Source: Echinostoma caproni | Lineage: Eukaryota; Platyhelminthes; Trematoda; Plagiorchiida; Echinostomatidae | Assembly (NCBI GenBank): GCA_900618425.1 | Contig: UZAN01039383.1 | Location: 128,557 to 192,556, forward strand | DNA length: 64,000 nucleotides | Reading direction: 5' to 3' | Program-made: the position numbers and the translations under genes | Part shown: positions 1-13,600 of the stretch, piece after piece | Layout of the letters: each line of letters starts with the position of its first letter | Numbering within the stretch: position 1 is the first letter of the stretch | The notes under the pieces: generated by a model | Databases searched by the model: none | Told to the model about the DNA's origin: nothing | The model's input: the letters and a program-made list of their open reading frames with translations, nothing else

Positions 1-1749
1 GTTTGAGTGTAACTCTATGTGTACAATCTCAATCACTAAGCATTTTCAACAAAAATTGAAAGGCGGAATGAAGTTTGGACAGACATTTCCCCACTGATGT
101 GACATTATTGACTTGACTTGATTCCGGAAATCCTGAAATTGTTGTTTACATTGCTTTATGAAACACGTTTTCTGAATCACAATTTTTTCATTGCTTTAAA
201 CAGGAATGGCTAGGTACCTAAGCTTTGCAAAATGTATTAATTTCTCAACCTAATCAGGTTTACTAATCTAGAGCCCGTTTGAAAAGATCAGCATATATAG
301 ACACATTGAGCAGTTTTACTGTACGGCAAGTGATGCCCATTACAGTGGTCATTTAGCAGTTCAAATCGGGATGAGCTATTTAACTTGACTCTGTTTTATC
401 AATTAGTTTAACCTTCAAATGTTTTTTTATGTTTGTCGATGATCCAGGATGGTCAGGTTAGTTCAAAAGCTAGTTTCCGAAATACAGTGTTCAATGCGAA
501 TCAGTTATTTTATCAGTAGAATTTGTAGGACGAAAGAATGAAAGCACACTGCTACCGATCTGAGAATCTTTTCCGAAAGGTTCATGTTTACTTTGTTTGA
601 CAAATCATTGAAAAGATGTTACAAGCGCGGTGCTGTTATCACAAAAACATCATGAATGTTAAACATAGAGAAACGTTACGCTGACGCATTCAATGTATGT
701 GCTACTCATTCTGGGATGAAACTGAGCCTTCACATGATCAGTACAGGTTACCGTGCACACTATGCGATTAGACGACCCTCGAAACATTAGTTCCTGCGAT
801 TAACCTCTAGCATTTCAAACGTTGTATATTACCCTCGATTGAATGAATGCATATCCTCTTGAACGTCATTGTATAAACTGAGTAACACGCACCACGGAAG
901 CTTGCAGCTAGAACCTGGGACAACATATTCCTCGGTTGACATTTCACTAATGTACCTCCAGAATCTAAATCTAGAAACCAGATAATTTTTTTGAATCTAT
1001 AATGTGTACTTATTCTGTGAAGAGGTCTGCTTTATCGCTAATAATGTGTCGCCTTTCATAATTAAAATCTGAGCAACTGACATCATTTGGTAGTAAATAT
1101 ACTTCAGTGCACTTTGCTTGTGATGTCTTGACTGCACATTTCGGATTATATAAACCTTTGAAGTGTAAGACTTAGCTTTTCTATCGATTACATGGAATGG
1201 AAATTTTGATTACCATTGTTATGTGAGAAGTACAACATAGAGCAGATGGAAAAAATATCACTAACCAGGAAACTGAAATATACGGAATAGACAATTTTTG
1301 AATGACGAGACCTACCGGAGACCGAAATAGACAGTATCTGTATTTGTGACTTATCAGAGTTAAAGCATATTGTCTGGAAACATCTGCATTTTCCCACATG
1401 AGTTTGGGTACATGTGAATAGGCGAGTTTTGATTTCTTGCTTTCATCCAATATGAACTGTGATAAGTCTTAAAAAGAGTTTACAGACTTTATATGGAACT
1501 ATGAACGTGTGATACGAAAACATTGTCACCGTATGCGAAACTGTTTAATGTCTGAAATTTTATGAACCTTGCAGTGATGAACCAACATTTATTTTCAACC
1601 AAAGATCACAAAAACACTGGCATGTTACAGCACCCGTCCGGTTCGAATTGTTTTAAACCGGGGCATAACCCACTTGCTCAGATGCACGAAAAAGTGATTT
1701 TATGCATATCTATTTTTTTTCGACAATAAATGAAATGATCATCTGTCCG

Positions 1750-1868
1750 TTCGGTGGTCAGGAGGTAGTATGCTTGCGTTCCGCCGGTGAGGTCCCGGGT
1801 TCGATGCTCAGTCAGGTTGATGGATTAGCACTGTTGAACAGATTGATTCACGTCAAAAGCTGCATGAG
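1750..1868 (+). mobile_element. tRNA-derived SINE (copy F), decayed 3' half
   Basis: The head ggtggtcaggaggtagtatg and the B box cgggttcgatgct match the copy at 52.4 kb. The hammerhead region (about 1827-1866) is recognisable only as gcactg and cgtcaaaagctg and has lost its helices. Confidence 0.6.
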
Positions 1869-4800
1869 AATTTTTGGAATTGCATGACGTGCTTTGTCTT
1901 TTCTGCACACAGGGAAACTCACTGTATAGTCAACACAAATTATTCACCGCTTTCATGGACATTTTAGTTCATTACAACCTATTGAAAGATATATTTCCTT
2001 TGATCCCGGTTGCAGTTAATCGGTAGATTTCGAGGCAGTTCTAACTTTGAAGCTCATGATGGTAAGTCAATAGTCCCAATTATCATATAATGTTATCTTT
2101 TTGCTGAACATCGTTTTGATGTGATGGGATTTCAAACGGTCGCCCACCTAAAATCTCCGGACCAAAGTTACCTTTCACCAAAACCAAATAATATATTGAT
2201 ATGATAAATGCCATGCAAAAACCATCGTTTTGCTCATTTTACAGCAAATTTTCATAATATCCGTTTCACTCAGGTTACGGCCATTTTCTGTTTCTTTTTT
2301 TGTCAAGACCTCCCTGATTGGGCAGACACAGACGTTGTGCACCCGTTGTTCATGCATCGTTTGTCAGCTCCTTTTTTCTACCTAAAACCCAATGTCTGTA
2401 ATGATCCATAAAATAGTATTTTAACAGGATTAGACCTAGTAACTTCACGTTTTTGCCCGTCGTTCCCATTGTAAATCCTTTGACAGTTCCCCCAGAACAG
2501 TAACTCCCCATCTTTCTCCACCCGAAAGCGTTTTCAACTTTGTAGTAACCCCCGATCTCATGCGCGACTGCATGGCATCAGGCACGTAACAACTTATTTT
2601 TCACACACAAATACATCCACGAACAAACACATCTAAGGTGTGTCAAGTCGGATAGTTGTTAATGGCAACTTCGAACTTTCGGGGAAACAGTTAACTTGGG
2701 TGTAAATGGGCTGATTCGGTATAAAATGAATGTTTCACGGTAGTGGGCTGCTCATTCCATCAAAAAAACGCGGTAATTCGGAGCTTGAAACCAACCAGAT
2801 AGACGAGTGAAATGGCTTTCAGGACTTTCGACTAAACCACACACACGGAACAATGCATTTAGTCATTCACCCGCTCACGATGACATGTTGTCAGGCCTCA
2901 GATCAGAGAACCGTCAGAGTAGAATCATCAATAGGTTTAATTACAAATGAATGCGACGTAATAAATCCCGCGCCCAAACCAACCAATTCTCGTAAAATCC
3001 TGTTTCATAAAAATAAAATATGCATCTCAAAACAATTCCACCGGTGAATATAACCAAATGGATAACCTGCGTAAGGTCCATCATTTGTCCATAATTTTCG
3101 GAAGGTAGATTTACGTCGATATGTTTTCAGACAATACGCATCATATAAATACATCAGAATTGTGAAGGATGTAGAAATTGCGATAATAAGGAATAGATTG
3201 AACCTGCGCGTTAGAAAAGAATTGAATGATTTAATAAGATTTAGTCGATTGTTATAAAATACGTTCTTCCCATTTGATTGTTCTTAGCACTACATTCCCC
3301 CCCCCACATCGTCTTCCATCTTGCAGGTTTATACATTTTTTCAACTTGAATGCACTATTATTTTCGTACGGATCGGTGTGTTAGATGTTGCGTGCTTAGG
3401 TATAACTCACATCTTTTTATGCGTTTTCCGCAGCTGTGCTTTGTGATGCGGAATGTGTATGCATTTGCCAATAAACTAACCAGATCTCTCACTTGGGAAA
3501 CGCAGGCACTTTCACACCCAAAAGATGGTGTAACAGTATGCTCGTGTTTCTTGAGTGCGTTCAGGTGTTACTTCATCCAGTACGTTTAGCTTACTTTTGG
3601 ACCCGAAAACGGGTAAAACGATCAAACAGGAATTAGTAGGGGAAGATGAATGCAAATATTGCAATTTTATCGCAGTTCATGTCAGTGTTCGAGAGTAGGT
3701 TACTACGTGCTAACTAAAAAGGGCTGAGTTCAATTGACTGAGTAGGCAATCAATATTCGTTGGTAAAATTAAAGAATTGACGTATGCGGAGACAAAGTAC
3801 AACAATTAAACTCTGTTTTTCATAGTTAATCCGTTTATACTTGTTTGTTGGTTCATGGGAATAAGGCAGGAAGCATCTATTTTTGTCCACATATATACGC
3901 ACATTTCACACACAAACGTTTCCTTTTGATTGTATATTTACTAGTTAAACAATACGACAAATTATCGAGAATATGAAAGACTGTTCTCCAGAGGAAGAAC
4001 CTAACCTGTCCTGTTTTTTGATACGGTTTGTCTTTTCTGACGTATGTGGAGTGTTTTTCAGGTTTCACAGAATTTCAAATTTCACAAGCAGTCACGTTTT
4101 TCTTTTTTCTGCCAAGAATTCACCATTTCACTGAGCGCAGTTAGTTTAAGTAAACCAAGCAAATTGTCTAAACAAATAGTGAATTGAATATAAGGAATAA
4201 ATACATTGTTCAGTTTGGGTATGAGAAACAACGAAAACCCGTGTGATCTGCTTGAAGTTCCTTGAAATTTTTGAAGGCAATCATTTGACGGTATTTGTTC
4301 ATCGGGTTTTCCGATTTTAACCACTATTCAGAAACTTTTACTTAAAATATGGAGATGATGTAGTAGTAAATAGTAATTCATACTGCCCACTCCACCCCGT
4401 GAAACAGTCAACCAAGTGACAGTCAGCCAATTCTCGCATGCCTTATGTTCACTACGAATATATTGGCACAATGAACACCCAAAATGTGACAAACTAAATA
4501 CCCCACAAAATGAAATTCACAATTTCCTCTTTTTTGTATCGAGATTATTTGATGGATCAACAGTGCCGCAGCATTCTCGTGTATTTCGGTCGTCTCGCTA
4601 AAAACCACTTGCATATGGAGAAACGGGATCATATTACGCTACACAGTTCACAGTTCTTCCAACGTTGCTAAAAACGTTGCAACACCAAAAATCAATAATT
4701 TTGTTCAATGAATGACAGTATTTGCTTCTTTTCTGTTTCATTCTCGACATCTTCATTTTGTAATATTGATATGACGAATTCTTTGGTGCACAGTGGATAA

Positions 4801-7800
4801 ATAACATCGACACATTGATCTTTTTCTCAGAACTACAAGGTACAATTTGTCTATTGTTTGAAGTGAATTACATAAATGGTAACACTGTTCTCTGTCATCC
4901 TGAGTGAAGTAATTAATTACCCACTAAACTGTCTCATTCAACATTCTTCTCAGGCCAAACAAAATTGTGTTAGTATAGTGTGACTGCTTCCGGATGAAAA
5001 CAAAACTGCAGTTTCCCCAGCTCCGTTGGTTTATAGAGTACAAAACGTGACGTGGTCCAAGAGTGAGGGATTTTGTCGAATCAAGATTATTAAAATATTT
5101 GTTCCCATGAATTCACCTGTTTCTCTAAAACAGACATGCATTTTTGATTCTAAACGTTATGAAAGAGTCAGATAAAACGAGTAGATTGCATTGTTATCTG
5201 CGATCGGATAGGGTAAGTGATACGTTTATTGTAATCGACAGTGTAACTGCTAAACAGACAATATTCACCAAACAGAGCACACATGATTATGAAATTTAGA
5301 CTGGGAAACAAAGTTCTTTGATCACAATTCCTCACTCAGATTTTCAAACACAAATATGAGTGGTAATTTTTACAGCCGGACATCCACATTGCCTTCTGCA
5401 GACGATTATGTTGGGTTTGTTGGGCTGAGAAAGATTTTGTTTCGAAATGAACGAATGGGTTGAATGAAATCAGCAAAAGAGTGATGAATATTAGTGAGCA
5501 AAAACTATTTTGAGGAGGATAGACGGTCAGTCAACAGTAAGTTTTATCATATTGTTTTAATACGTCGATAACTCGAAGATGAATTCAAAACCGTTTCAGT
5601 CTGAGTGCCCCTCACTACCACGAACAAGATCAATTCAGAACAAGTGAACTCAGAGGAAGTATCTCAAATTCAAGCTCCCCTTAAATATGCTACACAAAAT
5701 CAAAGTGTACGCACTCTCTGATTACGTAAATAGGACAGGCAACCGGGTAGTTGCAGAAACGCACGATAGAACACCGTATTCACAATAAACGGTCACGGAA
5801 AATCAAGCGGAAGTGAAGCGTTTGGAACAGGACTCAGTCAAGGCGTTGGTGGAGCTGATGCAATTGATTTGAACAAGCCTGTCATCTTGAACCAAGGCCA
5901 AGAATCATATACAAGACAACTCATAACGGAAGTATTGTTCATTAGCGCTTATCCTACCTCACCAGTGACTTGTCTGTACGCACACACGCACACACAGGCA
6001 AACTCAAGTCACACCAAACAGTTCCATTCGCCAAACACATTCGTAGAGGAAGATTTTGTTAAGTTGAAATATGGGCGAAACACTTGATATGTTAAGGCAC
6101 AAAGAAACTAATAGATAGTGGTGATCATTTTTACCTATTCTGTGAATATGGTAAATGATTTGCCAACGTTTTGTCACCAATCATTGTTGCAATATCGTTG
6201 TGTTGGAGATGTACATATATATTTCGTTTTTACAGACCACAAACCATACACGATTCCTCACTGATCTACTTACACTGGACCACTATCTTTTTTGGGAATT
6301 CGTTTGTATTGATTTGAAAGCGGCCTACCAAAATATTCGAAGTATAAGCACGGTTGCTTTCAGTTTCAGTTTGTAAAACCGTTAATCACGCATATTCGTG
6401 CCCCGGTTGCTATGTTGTTGAAGCAATCATCGTTATTGCGGCATTGAATCAAACTAGCTGATTATTTTAATTTGTTGTATTTACCTAAATGACTACCGCA
6501 AGATCTTTTGAGGATGCTGTTTCATTAGAAAATAAATACGAAATAAGTGAATTTACTTATCCGATGCTCAACTGTATGTATACTTTTGCAAATCTGTTGT
6601 TTTGATCAATCAGAGTTTAACGAACCATTCAAACTGAACTGCCATCAGTTACCATCTTTTCAATCTGTCTCAATTCTGATCATTTTGTCCCCAACCAGCC
6701 AGCTGTTCTCATATACTCCTGACGATTGCAGCACAATATCATTTAACACCGATGACTACCCGCGCGTGTGCGTGCGTGCGTCCGCGCCATTCCCTCACCA
6801 CCACCACCACCAGCCCCCCCCCCCNTACCATTGTTCATTCATCTTGCAGTCTGGATCTGCAACACTTGGAGCCATGAGATAGATCGGGGGCGGAGGGGGA
6901 GGGGGAGGCGTTTGGTCAACAAGACTATCTGTAGGTGTATATGTGAAACGCATACGAGGACAAATCGGTACGCGAGTTGGGCGTGCATAAACATGACTGA
7001 CAATTGTGATCAAACAAAACATTAGAGCTATTTAATCACGAAATTTGATAGACATGATGCAATCAATGAGTAATTCTAGTTAAGCGCAATTATATTTGAA
7101 ATGGCAATATTTCGTCTAACCATAAGTTGAAAGCATTGATTTGGAAAAGGGACAACCGTTTATGGTGTTTCCAAACAAATATGGCATTATTATCCTCGTT
7201 GTTTATTTGAAGATCACAAGATTTTCTGTTACCTTTAGTTGTCACACTTTTGGTTCCGATTATATAGATTCTGATTCTTCTCGGGTCCGCCATGACCTAA
7301 GTAAGCGGTAATATTTTGAGTTTCCCCAGTATTTTGGCTACGTAAAATGAAACCAAACCAAACCACTATTCTACTCCAAAGGTTCCTACAACAATATTTA
7401 TAACAATAGACACGAGGTTCAGTTAAACACAACCTCCGAAAGTCAATAATCATTGAAACAGAATAAATGTGGTAAAGTTTCAACCAACAAACTACCGTAT
7501 TTTTCCAATGCCAGAAGTCCTGAAATCAATTTGAAATGTCCCATGATAGAATAGTGAGGATGTTACGCAGTAAAATGGTGAACCTTTGAATAAAAGTGAT
7601 GTTACGAAATGCTTACGTCTACATTGCATCCGGTACGGCGGCACACCGCAAGCAAGAATGTTTGCTCTACATGTGAGATAGAGTAAAAGGCCCGTGATTT
7701 TCAGCCACCTTCGTTTTCTGTCACTTCGTCGAGCCTCTTCTATTAAAGTCTAGCGGACGTTTTCCGCAGGATATAGCATATTCAAGGAAACAGACAATAT

Positions 7801-8881
7801 ACAGATTTAAAACAAAAGCATCCCAACCTAAGGAATGATTAAAAATATGATCAATAAGTTGACATCGTACTGAATTCCCTGATTTTATTTTTGCTCAAAT
7901 AGATTAGACGAATTTACGATTGGTGCTTACGCAAAGCGATTGTAAAGGGACCAGTAGCTCTCGAGGAGGGATTCTAATTTGGAAATGGAGACCATCTGCT
8001 CCGCAGTACATTATACACTTTGCCAAAAACCGTGTTTTAGACATCTCAGGCGCTGTACCTTTTTTACTAAATATGGTTATGTGATATTAACAAGACAAGA
8101 TAAACCCCTTAAAGAGGAGGATCTGCCGTTCACTCAAGATGATCGGGAACGTGACGTGGTGTGACAAGGGACCCTTCTATTGCTGAGTCACATACCAATA
8201 AAAGCCTCCCTCTCATCTATTACACAAAGGACGAATGCAAGTTAATCTATAGAAATTGATAACTCAATCACTAAAAGTTCGTTTTTATTCTTGCGCCGAA
8301 TAACGCGACGAAACGTGAATCTGAGTTGATGTTTCTGCCTCCTCTTTGTCCAGTTCAATTCTTACCGGAATAGATAGTTTCAAGAATAGTGATGATGAAT
8401 CAGCTTCTGTACAATCAATCAGTGTTAGTTTAGCACCACAAATAGTAGCACTTACGCCAAATCCAAATGTTCCACTGCCTTCCGCACAGTTCAACAAACC
8501 GTACATCCATATTCCGTTTCTTATTTCATTGGGTTTGTGTGTATGATCCTAGTACACAATCACCAGATCAAACAAATGAAGGGATGAATTCGAAAAGAAT
8601 GAAGAAGCAGATTGAGGAAGGTGCGGAACAACCCAAAGCCTAATCACACAAACAAAGACGACAAATGGTCATGATGTACATACATTATGCACGGACCGAC
8701 TGTACATAAACAGCTGTCGTAAATCATCTCCAATTCTCTTTCAACAACCAACGGTGCAGGAGCAGCCTATTTGCGATTGCACCTGTGGCAAAGTCTATTG
8801 ACTACGTCCCGCTCTGTCTCTCACGCAAGAAGACACACGCACACAGACCGAATTGCACACACACACACTAGAGTCTAGCAA
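1869..8881. other. Gene-free stretch
   Basis: Apart from the C/G-rich pair at 6.8-6.9 kb I see no supported gene or recognisable element; open frames are short and on both strands. A short CA-rich tract (8855-8869) directly precedes the signal-peptide exon. The first 1.75 kb of the window is likewise empty. Confidence 0.6.
6795..6912. repeat. C-rich run with N, facing a G-rich run
   Basis: A (CAC)n and poly-C tract ends at an N (6825). About 60 bases later a G-rich tract (6886-6912) contains three runs of five G. The two tracts could pair as an imperfect hairpin. The N probably reflects sequencing failure in the homopolymer. Confidence 0.6.
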
Positions 8882-8942
8882 ATGGTCCGTCTTATACTAG
8901 CCCTTCTGATTAATCTGTTGGCTGTCTGCGCTGGGCATGTAG
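8882..8942 (+). CDS. Possible first exon of a secreted protein (signal peptide)
   Basis: The ATG at 8882 opens MVRLILALLINLLAVCAG followed by HV. This is a textbook signal peptide: one basic residue, a leucine-rich core, and small residues before a likely cleavage at CAG. It runs straight into a consensus donor (TAG|GTGAGA at 8943), leaving phase 1. A stop follows soon if the donor is not used, so a spliced gene is the simplest reading. A possible next exon with matching phase begins at 16680, but the link is inference. The mature protein is unknown. A chance ATG in front of a hydrophobic stretch remains possible. Confidence 0.4.
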
Positions 8943-9987
8943 GTGAGAAACCGCATGCGGCACACGCAACTGAGATCTAGCGATAATCCTTTTACAAAGT
9001 TCGAGCCAAGTCCACAGTCAACATATTAACGCCGTATTCCACATGATGCTAGAATATTTTATATCATGTAACTCGTAAGAGGTGCGACTACAGAATAACG
9101 GGTTGAGTTTTTCAGTGAGGACCTAAACTAACTGATCTACTCATCACATTCTGATGTTGGGACCGTGAGATCATGGTAAAGTAGACTGAACGAGTTATGG
9201 CCCTAAGTAGAATGATCAGTGGTTGGAAGTCGGTCCAGGTCGTAGCGGGTTGTGTGAAATTTCAGCATATTAGGGATTCACAAATTAACGTATCACACAC
9301 TACATAGATTGCTAAAGATTCAGCATGTTTGAACATCTGGCAAATCAACGGACACAGTTTACCTACAAAAAACATTTCAATCGCACTGACCGCAGATTGA
9401 TGCTGTTTTGTTTTCAGGGAACAAGCTGAGGTTCGGTTCACAAAATGAAACCCTTCTCCATTTTAATTATTCTTTCAAAAATACTTCATATTTGTGGGCA
9501 TCAGCATGACTGAAGTCATTAACCATCCAATTATCTTACAAAGTACCCTCCCGATTGATAGCCAAATATCACGTCATATCTAAAGCTATTACCGAAAAGC
9601 TGAAGGCCTGTTGTTTCTCCAAACCTACAATTATCTATCAGTGATCATTTGAAAAACCATTACTCATTACCCTAGCGATAGTCAAGCGCAAGCTTCGAAA
9701 ACTTCTGATCACACATTCGACTATGCAACTGGTCTCGGCCAGCAACAACTATAACGTAACGATTGATTTCTCCATTCAATTCAAATGATTTTTGCCGATA
9801 CGATTTCCAGTGTTAGTCTTTTAGGAGATGGGTCCGCTTGGTCGTGAAATCGAGCCGAATGCTTCAAAACATTGACTCATTTTGCCCACAGTGTGGTGTG
9901 CCCTAGCACTGGGATTTCTTTTCGTTCCACGCTGCCCATTGTGATTATCACGTCTCCTCCCGAATATCATTTTGGCTGATAGCCTAA

Positions 9988-10009
9988 ATATAAATTTTAA
10001 AATTTATAT
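9988..10009. repeat. Perfect 22-bp AT palindrome
   Basis: The sequence atataaatttt is followed directly by its reverse complement, with the centre between 9998 and 9999. No gene adjoins it; it may be chance in AT-rich DNA. Confidence 0.8.
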
Positions 10010-10309
10010 AGGAGATTTTTCAGGGCGCGCTAGCTAAAGAAGTATGGCGTAATCAGCTCTATTGCTTTAGTTGAAATATCATTATAAATAGGTAAACGAC
10101 TCAACTGGATATGTCTAGAGTGTAACAATAGGATGTCTGGTGTTGGAGGAATAAATGCGACTGAAGCAATGAGTCTTATAGTGATCATGGTAACACCCCA
10201 GTACCAGTTTATTAGATCATAATATCACTGGAATCAAATGTACAGTGCGACCTCTACCATTGGAGCAGCACATGTTGCTAAATTCCCTCATAGCCCCATT
10301 ACTTCTGAG

Positions 10310-10650
10310 TGCATGTGACTCAGGATTTATTCGCTAGAGAAACGTCTACCCTAATTGCTCTTGCAACGGATGGCTGAACATATTTTCAAGTGGTTGGTGA
10401 AATTGATGATGCAACCTACAATTGATGGTCAAGCGATTACAAGAAATTCAGGATCATCTGCTGCAAAACATCTCATGACAACAAGACATACCATTGACCC
10501 CAATTCGTCTTTCAAACCACTTCTACGTAATCGCAATACTAAACTCTTGGCAATTAGGAAAGCGCTGCTTATTCGCTTACATCACTCAACCTTATACGCA
10601 CAAACATTTTGGTACAACCAATCCACTTATGGTAGAGTTGACCTTCTACT
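10310..10650 (+). mobile_element. Penelope-like retroelement fragment, GIY-YIG endonuclease domain
   Basis: The translated frame contains QRMAEHIFKWLV, then AKHLMTTRHTIDPNSSFK and TKLLAIRKALLIRLHHSTLY. This order (EH-x-x-W, AKHL-x-x-x-x-H, EA/KA-x-x-I-R-L) is that of the C-terminal GIY-YIG nuclease of Penelope-like elements. The reverse transcriptase part is not seen. A stop lies just upstream and the usual YIG motif is lost, so this is a dead fragment. Confidence 0.7.
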
Positions 10651-13600
10651 TCGTTGTTTAGTAATCTTTTTATGCTTGTACACGTTCATTCACCATAACT
10701 GAATAAATCCATGTGCTATATATATATACTTGTATGTTTTAAGTAAGCGATTGAGAAGATTGAACGAAATATTAACATCTCGCGACATTTGTTTTCTTTC
10801 TATACTAATGAAATGGATAAAGGGGACCCAATGTTTTATAGAGAATCTATCAGTTTACACGAATGAGGGAATATCTGACCAATCATCTGCATTAAGTTTC
10901 CGCTTCGTGGTGGTTGTTCTGCTTTTGAAAGATAGTGGAAAGAAATGCGAAAGAAAATGGAAAATTCACTCGTTTTCTCATGATCAAGCACAAAACATTT
11001 TCAACTGAAACGTTCATGCTATTTCATTCTGAACAATTTGCTGTAAAGTGTACATGTTTCGTAACACTTGAAACTTTTATCTCCTTCGCTTTTGGCTGTG
11101 ATGTTTACGTTTATCTGTTTCGTTCATCCGCAAACTAAATCATTTGCCTATTTTCTGCACCAGTAAAATAGTTCCAAATCAAGGATAACCAGAAGAACAT
11201 GTAGAGTAGTGGTAGCTGTAATAAGCAGATTTACCATAAAACAAAAAAAAACAACAGATATTACTCACTTGTTGCCGTTTTGACAATTAAGTTACTATCG
11301 AAATATGGTTTAGTCGATCCACTTGACAACGAGCGAAAAGATTAAAGTTCTCCCATCAATGTTCTTTAGCTGAAGAAACACTCCCAGGATAAGTTCGAAA
11401 GTGAGTCTAACACAAAAGTATGAGAAACGCCATTGGATTTCTGTCATAAACTTTGTGAAGAAAACTCAACCAATGCATCCATAAAACAAACGATTCACTC
11501 AAACACTGATCAATATGCTCTTGAGCTCAACTCTGTAAAGGTAGAATCAAGCATGCTATTGTAATTACAGCTGTTCGCAACAGTTCCGGTGTTCAACTAT
11601 TTGTTGGATATTTCTTATCAATCTTTTCAAACAGGATCTGGTCTTTACACTATTCTTTTGTGTCACAAGAATGCATGTCTAAATAAATCTCCTAGATAAT
11701 TTTTAAGATATAAAACTGTCTTAAACCTCGGCGAGAAATTCAATAATAAAATCGCGTAATGCACACATGGAATTCCGAGACGGAATGGATGCTTCGATAA
11801 CATTACCTGCCTCTTTTGCAATTTTTCCATGAAAAAGTTCGATTTTTAGTCAAACTACAGATCTTTGAAAGCTGAATCCCCCAAATGAATGAGCGGAAAG
11901 ATTGGGTTTTTTATCCATACTACAACAAGTTGGATCAACATCCAATTTCAACCGGTTGATAGAGTATTATTCAGCAAGGATAAAACACGAGATGCCTCGT
12001 TTTTCCTTTGACGATTATAAGAAGCCAATCAAAAGCATCCAGTGTAGTAATCCCGTAAATCGCTGTGGAGACACCAGCTAATCTGTGAAACCATCTGCAC
12101 TCAGGATTGGCTTTTTACGACACCGTTGGTCCCAAAACTATCCAAGTGTATTTCATGCACATCATTTATCACATTTATCACAATTATCTCATCGGATTCG
12201 ACGGAATCTTTTTTTCATCAAAATCCACACCGTGAAATCCTGTTCCAGTAACCATACAATGTGTTGTATTCAATGAACGCTTTTCCCGTTATATACAAGA
12301 TTTAGACCGTTTTCAAGAAAACCTTTTATACTTAGAATCCAAGTGAAAAGCCGGGACCTGGAATTTGACGAACAAACCAGACATAACCGAGTTATTCCGT
12401 TTGATTTCCGCATCAGTTTATAAGTACAAAAGTTGCCGCTGACTTCAGTTACTCCAACAGCTACTTGTCTAAACTTATCACGCATCAAGTATCAATCACT
12501 GGCCTGATTCGGGTGCTGAGCGGTACGAAAATATCAATGTATTGTAATTGAACGATGGTTCACAGTAACGAGCTTGTATCCAAAATTCAAAAATCCGATT
12601 GATTGCCTAAATTACTCAGAAACAGACCTAGACCTCAATGAGAAACGTCATTGTACACATACTGATGAACTGGGTCAGTTGTTTGTTTTCTTGATCTCTT
12701 CAGATAAATAGCCAGCCACCAAACAGAACAAACTATGCAACTAATCATATTCTTGAATGACAAAATATGTTTAATGCTATAAGTTCATATCTACCAAACC
12801 ACAGAAGCCTACCGGGTTACTTAGTAAAACATCGTTTTACCTTCTCCGTTTCATCAACACAAGAAGAACGCGGATTTGATATTGGGCATGAACCAAATCG
12901 TGCAACTCACTTGTCCACCACCTTGTTTAAAGGACTCATTTTACCTTTTATCTATCTTCGTTTTACATGAACATATAAATGTGCGTGTACAGCTAAGTGA
13001 GCGCACGTGAAATCGATGGTCAATATGAATTCTGCTCACATATTTCTTCTTGGGACAAACATTTGGCCCTTGATCCTGTCGCCGGACATTAGAAGCTCTA
13101 GGACTCAAAACATTGAAAATTCGTTTGTTCATCCACTAACCCTTGTGTTGATATAATAAACTAGTTAACCTGAGTGAAACCAACTGCTTATTCAAAACCG
13201 GATTGGCAAATTCTGCAGAGATCATCCCTCAAAACTGAAAACTCGTTCATTTTGTCGTGCGTTTATATATATATATATATATATATACATGGACACTTGA
13301 GAGAAGCCTATCTCATCCTTCATTTTGGACTGTTGCAATTCAGACAATTTCAGTTAATATGTTAACTAAACTATAGCACATGAAATTATTGAGTCCAGTT
13401 TTCCCATTCGCCATCTGGCTAGACTCAGTTTTTAAAGTAAATTAGTGAGATTCAGTTGATTTCTTTGTCCGGCGCGCTTAAAGGTGATTATCAATTCTTA
13501 ATCAATAAGATGTCGATAATGCTTATCAGCAAATCAGGTTTATGTTGAATTTTCGATTGTGCGTCAGACGAGTTACTGGGTGTCGCCCATTCGTGAATGG

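Noticed and set aside
8285..8546. Open frames on both strands, with a strong acceptor on plus (8353) and GTAAG donors on minus
   Set aside because: The evidence contradicts itself by strand, no domain is seen and no partner exon was found; not strong enough to call.
12660..12690. CTGATGA followed by a self-complementary actgggtcagt, hammerhead-like
   Set aside because: No GAAA strand, cleavage triplet or stem I follows; chance match to the core heptamer.
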